A stretch of 64,000 bases of DNA from Dermacentor variabilis (lineage: Eukaryota; Arthropoda; Arachnida; Ixodida; Ixodidae), in assembly GCF_050947875.1 (NCBI RefSeq), contig NC_134570.1, forward strand, positions 206,046,250 to 206,110,249, in the 5' to 3' direction. The notes under the pieces were generated by a model. The model was not told where the DNA came from. It made no database searches and was given only the letters and a program-made list of their open reading frames with translations. Below are positions 57,000 to 64,000 of this stretch, in pieces. The translations under genes were made by a program, and so were the position numbers. The stretch's first letter is position 1; every line of letters begins with the position of its first letter.

Positions 57000-59463
57000 G
57001 AAGGTGTTGAACTAGTGATGAGAAAAGTGCAAACTCAGTATGTATACTGTAGTAATGGGCTACTTCAATGAAAAAGTGGGGGAAAAGCAGGCTGGTGAAC
57101 AAGCAATCGGCAACTACAGCGTCGATTCTAGGAACGCTAGAGGAGAGATGCTGATAGAATTTGCAGAAAGGAATAAGCTGAGAATAAGGAACACCTTTCT
57201 CAAGAACGGTAGCAACAGAAAGTGGACCTGGAAAAGCTCTTATGGTGAAACAAGAAATGAAATTGATTTCATACTTTCTGCCGATCCCAGTATAGTGCAG
57301 GATGTAGAAGTGATAGGTAGGGTAAAATGTACTGATCATAGGTTAGTGAGGGCTAGGATTCACCTCAATTTGAAGAGAGAAAAAGTAAAATTGGTCAAGA
57401 AGAAACAGGCCAACCTAGAGGCAGTAAGGGTAAAAGCAGACAAATTCAGGCTGCTACTTTCAAACAAATATGCAGCCTTAGAATAGAGAGATGAAGATGA
57501 CATAGAGTTAGTGAATAAAACTGTAACTAGGCTGGCTTCAAAGGCAGCAATTGAAGTGGGAGGCAAGGCACCAAGGCAACCAGTAGGCATGCTCTTCCAA
57601 ATAACAAAGGAACTAATAAAGAAATGACAAAGATTGAAAGTGTCCAACTCAAGAGATAAGATAGAATTCGCGGAGCTGTCAAAACTGATCAACAAGGTGG
57701 AAATAAGCGGTATTCGAAATTGTAACAAGAGAAAGATCGAAGAAGCCGTAAGAAATGGACGCTGCCTGAAATCAGTGAGAAGGAAACTTCGCATAGGACA
57801 AACCAAGATGTATGCACTGAAAGATAAGCAGGGTAATATCATCAGCAATCTCGAAGGTATAGTAAAAGCAGTGGAAGAATTCTATACTGACCTGTATAGT
57901 ACCCAGGGGACTCGGGATGATTCCATTCTAAACAGTAATGAATAGAATACAGAAGCTCCTCCTATAACTAACGAATAGATCAGAAGGTCATTGCAAGATA
58001 TGAGATGGGGAGGAGCGGCAGGAGAAGAAGGAATAACTGTTGGTTTAATCAAAGATGAAGGAGACATAATGCTTGGAAAATTGGTGGATCTCTATACAAA
58101 GTGTCTATCGACTGCAAGGGACCCAGAAAACTGGAAGAATGCAAACCATATACTAATCCACAAAAAGGGAGATGTTAAACAATTGAAAAATTATAGGCCC
58201 ATTAGCTAACTCCCATTATTATATAAAATGTTTGCCAAGGTAATCTCCTATAGAATAAAGGCAACATTGGACTTTAGTCAACCAAGGGAACAGGCAGGTT
58301 TCAGGAAGGGATGCTCTACAATGGATCACATACATGTCATCAATCAGGTAATCGAGAAATCCAGTGCAATCAGCTTCTATATATGGCTTTCATAGATTAC
58401 GAAAAGGTATTTGATTCAGTATAGAGATACCAGTAGTGATAGAGGCATTACAAAATCAAGGAGTACAGACCGCTTACGTAAATATCTTGGAAAATATGTA
58501 CAGAGATTCCACAGCGACCTTAATTCTTCACAAGAAAAGTAGGAAGATACCTATAAAGAAAGGGGTCAGACAAGGAGACACAATTTCTCCAATGCCATTC
58601 CCTGCGTGTTTGGAAGAAATATTCAAGGTATTAAAACGGGAAGGCTTATGAGTAAGGATCGACGCCGAATACCTTATCAACCTTCGGTTTGCCGATGACA
58701 TTGTTTTATTCAGCAACAATGTAGACGGGTGACAACAAATTATTGAGGACCTTAACAGAGAGAGTGTAAGAGTGGGGTTGAAGATTAATATGCAGAAGAC
58801 AAAGATAATGATGAATAACCAGGCAAGTGAACAAGAGTTCGGGATTGCCAGTCAGCCTCTAGAGTCTGTGAAGGAGTACGTTTACCTAGGTCAATTAATC
58901 ACAGGGAACACTGATCATGAGAAGGAAATCCGTAGAAGAATAAAAATGGGTTGGATCACAGACGGTAGACATTGTCAGTTCCTGACTGGGAGCTTACCAT
59001 TATAATTGAAAAGAAAGGTGTGTAATCAGTGCATTTCACTGGTGCTGACATATGGGGCAGAGACTTGGAGACTGACAAAGAAGCAAAAGAACAAGTTAAG
59101 GACCACTCAAAGAGCAATGGGACGAAAAATGCTAGACACAACGTTAATAGACAGAAAGAGAGCGGTTTGGATCAGAGAGCAAACGGGTATAGCCGATATT
59201 CTAATTGACATTAAGAGAAAAAAATGGAGTTGGGCAGGTCATGTAATGCGCAAGTTAGATAACCGCTGGGCCATTAGGGTTATAGAATGGATACCAAGAG
59301 AAGGGAAGCGCAGTAAAGAACGGCAGAAGACTAGATGGTGCGAGGAAATTAGGAAATTCGCGGGTGGTAGTTGGAATTAGTTGGCGCAGGACAGGGGTAA
59401 TTAGAGATTGCAGCGAGAGGCCTTCGTCCTGCAGTGGACATAAAATAGGCTGATGATGATGAT
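57000..59463 (+). mobile_element. RTE-type LINE, longest copy (endonuclease + RT)
   Basis: The + pieces are: 57040-57486 with VVMGYFNEKVGEKQAGEQAI, the GDFN-type endonuclease box (Asp changed to Tyr, as GYFN), KWTWKSSYGETRNEIDFIL, and TDHRLVRARI, the SDH-type box; 57634-57945 with KMYALKDKQGNIISNLEGIV; 57991-58209 with GAAGEEGITVGLIKDEGDIM and ILIHKKGDVKQLKNYRPIS; 58436-58651 with KKGVRQGDTISPMPFPACLE; then LRFADDIVLFSN at 58680; and 59006-59380 with MLDTTLIDRKRAVWIREQTG and KKWSWAGHVMRKLDNRW. Several stops make it inactive. It ends in a GATGATGATGATT tail. It is a different subfamily from the copies at 1, 12086, 20304 and 22743. Confidence 0.9.
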
Positions 59464-59979
59464 TACCATACACCAAAGCACAGAATCATAGACCTTAGAG
59501 ACCCGCCATGTGAGCACGACTTTGGCGAAATTCCTGGAAACCCAGATGTAGAAAGCGGAAGTAATTATCTATCACACAAGACGGTGGCGTGATATTTAAC
59601 TAACTAATTAATAGAAAACAGTGGACTCAGAGTTCGGTTCATGCATTGCGTTCACCTAAAGTTAACCTTACAAACACCAGTGCCGCGGTGCGAGTGCCAC
59701 AATGAGACAGCTAAGCCAAACATTAGGGTTGCCTACCATTTTTTTTTACTGGGTGATGTCAGCAGTAGAAGACAAAGCTATCCTGAGTCAACCGATTGAT
59801 CGGAGCACGTTGACGGTCCACTTTGCTCTAGAGTGTGAAACTCGTCGAGTTGGTTGATCTTCAGAGCAAAGGTAGTGCAAGAAGTGCCACACAAGACGGA
59901 GAAGTACAGAGGACATGCGCTGCTCTCAAATTGTTAATTCAGTGCCTTTCCTGCGTACTTCAATGCTTTGTTTTGCCAT
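59464..59979. other. No recognised feature
   Basis: Sequence between the RTE tail and the MITE-like segment. No gene recognised. Confidence 0.5.
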
Positions 59980-60402
59980 TATTAATGCGAAAGCATTATA
60001 TGTCCCATGAGGCAGAAAACCTGGCGTTGCTGTCTGCAAGGAGTGGTGCCAAAAATCAATGTGACCTCATCAGCGTCTTGTATGATGTCAGTAATAATAC
60101 AGAATGTAGTAAATGGTATAGCAATGCTAATTTGTAGTGATTAAGGTTAATTACTGTGAATCAAAGCGAATTAAGGTTGTTTGGAGTGAAGCAAAGTGAA
60201 TTAATTTATGTTAGAGAAAGTTAGAGTAAGGTGACTTAAGGTGGAGTAATATGTGAATTAAATTTGATTAAGGTTGGCAAAAGTCAGAGCAAGGTGGATT
60301 AAGGTAGAGTTGTGAAATGCAAGTGAAAATGTATAATGCCACGTATCATGAACAGAACAAATTAAAGAGAGAAGTCACAATGCTTTCGCATTCAAATCAC
60401 CT
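59980..60402. mobile_element. MITE-like segment with AATGCGAAAGCATT ends
   Basis: AATGCGAAAGCATT at about 59985-59998 and its reverse complement at 60379-60392 face each other about 400 bp apart. The interior contains a degenerate tandem array (60135-60315). Only about 14 bp of terminal match is clear, so the call is tentative. Confidence 0.5.
60135..60315. repeat. Degenerate tandem repeat, AAGGT-GATTAAGGT type
   Basis: Recurring GATTAAGGTT, GAATTAAGGTTG, GTGAAGCAAAGTGAATTAA, TTAGAGTAAGGTGACTTAAG, GTGGAGTAATATG and AAGGTGGATTAAGGTAGAG. The period is irregular, about 15-30 bp. No coding role. Confidence 0.7.
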
Positions 60403-60959
60403 AATACTTCAGTGGATGTCACTTTTTTTCGCTTCTTTTACTATGAAAACCACTTTGCTCCGTCGTTTTTACAGTAAAACGCAGTTAGCGTTTCTGGAAA
60501 CACCGTAATCCTCCGCGCCTGGATCACGCATGCTCCGTCGATAGCGGGACGGCGAGAATGCACCTCGAACGTCCGTGCAATAGCTTTCGCAATAAATATT
60601 ACCAAACCATCGCCTTTTTCTGCATATTTTAATACGTTCTACGAGGCACGCATTATACTTCCCCGATATGAGGAAGCAAGACGTGACATACTGCATGGTG
60701 GTGGTGTAAACGTGTGAGCCGCGCTATCAGAAACCGATATTGAACGGAAGCGGTATATGATTAGCGCGTGTCCGAACTACAGCCCGCATATATTTTTTGC
60801 TTTTTTAGAAAATCTAGGGACTTTAGCCCGAACATGGCAAGTGCGCTCAGGAAGTCCCTACTTAAAGTGTGCGGTTGAACGTCGCGCTAATTCGTGTCGA
60901 TGTCATTGGGAATGCAGCAAGAGAGAGCTGCAACACGACGTTCGGGCCATAAAATATCA

Positions 60960-61289
60960 ACACGTTGCCCGACGCACGTGAGGACTGGCGCGAAATCCTC
61001 TGCGTGTGTCCTGTGACGGCGCGACGTCAGTGGCCGGTGGCCAGTACGCACCGGGAGAAACGGTTACCACGCGGGGGCGTGGAGCCGCCCCCGCGAGTAC
61101 AGGCAGAGGCGCCGGGAGAGGCGCAGCGAAACATGGCCGACGTTGCGTGATTGTTTTTCCCGCATCGAGTGCAGGGCCGCCGGTAGCTGACGGAGTCGCC
61201 GCCGCCAGCGTATGGTAAGCGGGGACTCGAGCCGGCGGAGGACACTGCGCGTCGTGTCGCTGAGTAGCGCCGGCGGCGCTTGAACAGCC
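60960..61289 (+). promoter_or_regulatory. GC/CpG-rich promoter and 5' UTR of the OSBP-like gene
   Basis: Composition shifts sharply to GC/CpG-rich about 330 bp before the start codon. A donor-like ATG|GTAAGC at about 61211-61219 could end a non-coding first exon. Start context is CAGCCATGA. Confidence 0.55.
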
Positions 61290-61694
61290 ATGAGCAGCAG
61301 CGAGGCGGGCCAGCAGCAGGGCGAGCCGGAGATGAAGGGATGGCTCGCCAAGTGGACCAACTACCTCAAGGGCTACCAGAAGCGCTGGTTCGTGCTCTCC
61401 AACGGGCTGCTCTCATACTACAGGCGAGTGGCAGTGGTGCGCGCAGTGGCGGCGGCAGCTGCTGACCGCGTCGTGCGACGACACGCAGGAACCAGGCGGA
61501 GATGGCGCACACGTGTCGCGGCACCATCAGCCTGGTGAGCGCGGTGATCCACACCGAGGACTCCTGCAACTTCGTCATCTCCAACGGGGGCACGCAGACC
61601 TTCCACCTCAAGGCCAGCAACGAGATCGAGCGCCAGAAATGGGTCACCGCGCTGGAGCTGGCCAAGGCCCGTGCCGTGCGCATGATGGAGTCCG
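61290..61694 (+). CDS. Oxysterol-binding protein (OSBP-type), exons 1-2, partial
   Basis: Exon 1 is 61290-61423, exon 2 is 61489-61694; 113 residues are visible and the gene continues beyond the window. They form an almost complete PH domain (about residues 15-107): [30 protein letters not shown], then [40 protein letters not shown], and [18 protein letters not shown] with the conserved C-terminal Trp. This is very close to OSBP PH domains of animals, which bind PI4P and ARF1 at the Golgi during ER-Golgi sterol/PI4P exchange. The N-terminus is short (14 residues), unlike the long Gly/Ala-rich N-terminus of human OSBP1. The intron 61424-61488 (65 bp) ends in CGCAG but its donor reads CAG|GCGAGT, so it is a GC-AG intron. 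Exon 2 ends TCCG|GTGAGC, phase 1. The FFAT motif and lipid-binding domain must lie downstream. Confidence 0.92.
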
Positions 61695-64000
61695 GTGAGC
61701 TCAGCTGCTGTGACCGTCGCTCCGTTGGGCGGCGGTGATAATTGTAGCTCGATCGTAGGTGCGATCAAAGAAATCAAGGACACCGACCGCAGCAGCGGTC
61801 TCGCTCCGTAGAACCTCTGCTGTGGTGTATCCCGCCTGTTGAACGGGGGTCATCTCGAGAATGAAGCTCGGAGCCGTATATTGTTAGTTTCACTGACTAC
61901 TTCGAAAATGAGACAGACGCACTTACTGGTCGCATACAGCAGACCTCAGCGTGGAAAAGTTGCGAGTAGCCGTGTTCGTCAATTTTTTGCATGCATGTTT
62001 TGAATTTTCATACTTGAAACTGTGCACAAACAAGTGGATACATTTGGCTGAGATTTCAACTTATTGGTGTGCCGTTACGACCCACCAGTAACTTCCTGAG
62101 GCACTCAGATGTCACAACAGTGCAGCTTACTTAAGTTTGACCAGCTTCCTCCCTCTCCAGGTCTCAACGGCAATGTAAAATTGTATAGACCGTCTACAAG
62201 CAGTTAATGTCACTTGCAGAGTAGCCTTTCTGAGTGCTGTTTTATTTCCTGAAACACCCCTTTCTAGGCAGCTGCATTGCACAAAGCATAAATAAAATAG
62301 CGTTTGGGGCTTTCGTTTACACTGTAGGCACTACGATGGTACAATTATATTTCCAGAATGAGTGTATTATAACAGTGAACATACAAAGGTAGATGGAGAA
62401 CACATCTTCAACAAGCGGCACTATCAAATAATATGTGGAATCTGGCAATGTCAGCAATATGATGGGGAAGGGCATTTTGTTCTCTGTCTGCTTGGGAAAA
62501 GAAAGAAATGAAGCTGAGAAGGTAGTAGTACGTGAACACTGCCTAGGGATTCAAGGTTACCAGTGTTATTATCTTGCGGGTGATGTGATACATAGTGTTG
62601 TGGGAAGTGGGCAAGAATTTATAAAGAAGACAAAGGCTAGTGGTAACTGTAGTGGTAAGGGGAAAGAGGCACACCCAGGGAGGGAGCACTCAACCCATGG
62701 AGTCCCCAGTCAAGTGTGCACCCCCTTCGAAAAAAATTTCTGGCTACCTCAGTGGTGTATGAAATTTTGCATTTAGAGATCATACACTTAAGTCATGTGA
62801 ATTGCAGTGAATGCATCCTTGTGGCACAATATTGGACAGACGTGTATGTTGACAAGGCTGGTTAAGGTCCTCTATAAGGCGGTACTTCAAGACAATATAA
62901 GGTTGTGGAATTCTCTTCAGCAGGTGGACTTGGTTACCATCTGTAGTGACCCTCCTCCGTCCTTGTGTGATGTTATACCTCATACTCTATATTTCATTTT
63001 CCTTTCTCCTCTTCAAGTAGATGGGCGTGATGTACCTTTCAGCAGACAACAGCTAGCCTGATTTTCCTATTTTTTGCTTGTTTTTGTATACAACAACAAC
63101 AGCAATAATAATAATATATCTTGGGTAGCAGGCATTTTTTCGTCTTTATGTGTAGTATGCTGTTTGTGACTACCAGTCTTAAAATTTGCGGAATGTGGCA
63201 CACGTGGGTGCCTAGGGAAACCAAGTGTTTTGTTTGCTGAATGAATGTCAGCAGTAATGTGAGTATTGCAGATCAGATCATTAGACAAGGTAACAATTGA
63301 GTACTGAAAGCATTCTACTGTTTGCATAAAAATGTCAGCTTTTGTGGAAGAAAGCAGAAAGAGGTGATGGGGGGATTTTAAAGACCGTCACATTATTCAT
63401 TGTTTTGTTTCGAAGGAGTTCTTCAAAGTCCCTGTGTTTAGTTTTTAATTCTATATTTTTAAGCACGCACTGTAATTTTTCATTATCACTAAACTTTATT
63501 CCTGAGCAGATGCTGCGAAGAACTAGTGGGGGGTCTGCAAGCCTGTCTTTCACTTGTGCATCTTTTCTGGCCTGCTACGATCGTGCTCTCACTAGACTGA
63601 TATTTCTGGTATGTTGGAAGTGTCATTTAGCAATCGAGCTTAACGAGCCTATCTAGGGGAGTACTACTGATGCACATTTTTGAGGTTGCGGGAAGTCTAT
63701 GCACGCCTCACGCACATATGAAAGGATGACACTTAGCGAGTATCAAGCTTACTTTAATGTGATAATACAGGTAATCTTTTAATGCTGGACCTTACATCAT
63801 CTACATTATCATCACACAAAGGAAAACTTGCTCCTATTGTGTTGCGATAAGACTAGATGTGATCATGTTGCTTATGAAAATTTTTAAAATTAGCAAGAGT
63901 TCTGTGTGCACATTTTCTGGCTGTATGCAGCGTGTGGCAGTGGCTGCAATCGTCGGAACAGAGTGATCCATTGTCTCAAGACATCATAGCACATTCGCCT
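61695..64000 (+). other. Intron 2 of the OSBP-like gene (partial)
   Basis: No further exon is recognisable to the window end, so the intron exceeds 2.3 kb. It contains an AAC/AAT microsatellite at 63091-63117 and short unsupported ORFs. No TE family is identified with confidence. Confidence 0.6.

Noticed and set aside
60135..60315. CRISPR-like repeat array
   Set aside because: Units are degenerate with irregular spacing and no unique spacers; the genome is eukaryotic.

Overview
The window looks like nuclear DNA of an arthropod, most likely a hard (ixodid) tick. The reasons are the dense mix of RTE-type LINEs with (GAT)n tails, LINEs with RNase H, Penelope-like elements (PLEs) carrying GIY-YIG endonucleases, and tRNA-derived SINEs closely resembling the tick SINE 'Ruka' (name from memory; no search was run). 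Genes are split by GT-AG introns and there are no bacterial-type operons. Most of the 64 kb is layered, decayed transposable elements (TEs). Only two host genes can be supported.

Host genes. (1) A four-exon Meteorin/Meteorin-like gene on + (36663-42551), which assembles without a frame break into about 290 residues with an N-terminal signal peptide and a conserved Cys pattern. It is preceded by a GC-rich promoter region, and its introns host a 630-bp foldback element, an inverted-repeat-flanked PLE and a LINE fragment. (2) The first two coding exons of an oxysterol-binding protein (OSBP-type PH domain) on + (61290-61694). They are separated by a 65-bp intron that appears to use a GC donor, and the gene runs off the right edge.

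Mobile DNA, left to right. 1-1845: RTE 3' end facing a LINE RNase H fragment. 5065-9945: two PLE copies in opposite orientation; the + copy is interrupted by an 855-bp tRNA-like/SINE composite and by a 5'-truncated LINE. 12086-13796: RTE copy on -. 16675-23128: a large - strand PLE split by an RTE with a 9-bp target duplication, flanked by an inverted repeat pair, then another RTE end. 24100-27530: CR1/Jockey-type LINE pieces and a Gypsy pol/LTR fragment. 29575-31465: PLE with a SINE inserted cleanly (14-bp target duplication). 32509-32800: mariner-like helix-turn-helix fragment beside a tetranucleotide microsatellite. 33300-35560: LINE, SINE and an ATGTCATG-rich repeat field. 43640-46380: SINEs, and a TA-flanked MITE inside a LINE 3' end.

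The standout is 46441-52327. A complete P-element-like transposon (4504 bp, 39-bp perfect terminal inverted repeats (TIRs), intact three-exon THAP + DDE transposase of about 886 residues) is followed directly by a second 1359-bp transposon with 44-bp TIRs. The same 8-bp sequence AAGAAAAC occurs before, between and after them. The two elements therefore sit in tandem in one 8-bp target site, and the first looks intact enough to be recently active or still active.

52328-55990: LINE 3' ends, PLE tail, LINE endonuclease and ORF1 pieces, and a Gypsy gag split by a foldback MITE. 57000-59463: a long RTE copy with endonuclease and reverse transcriptase (RT) regions. The remaining stretches hold no recognised gene.
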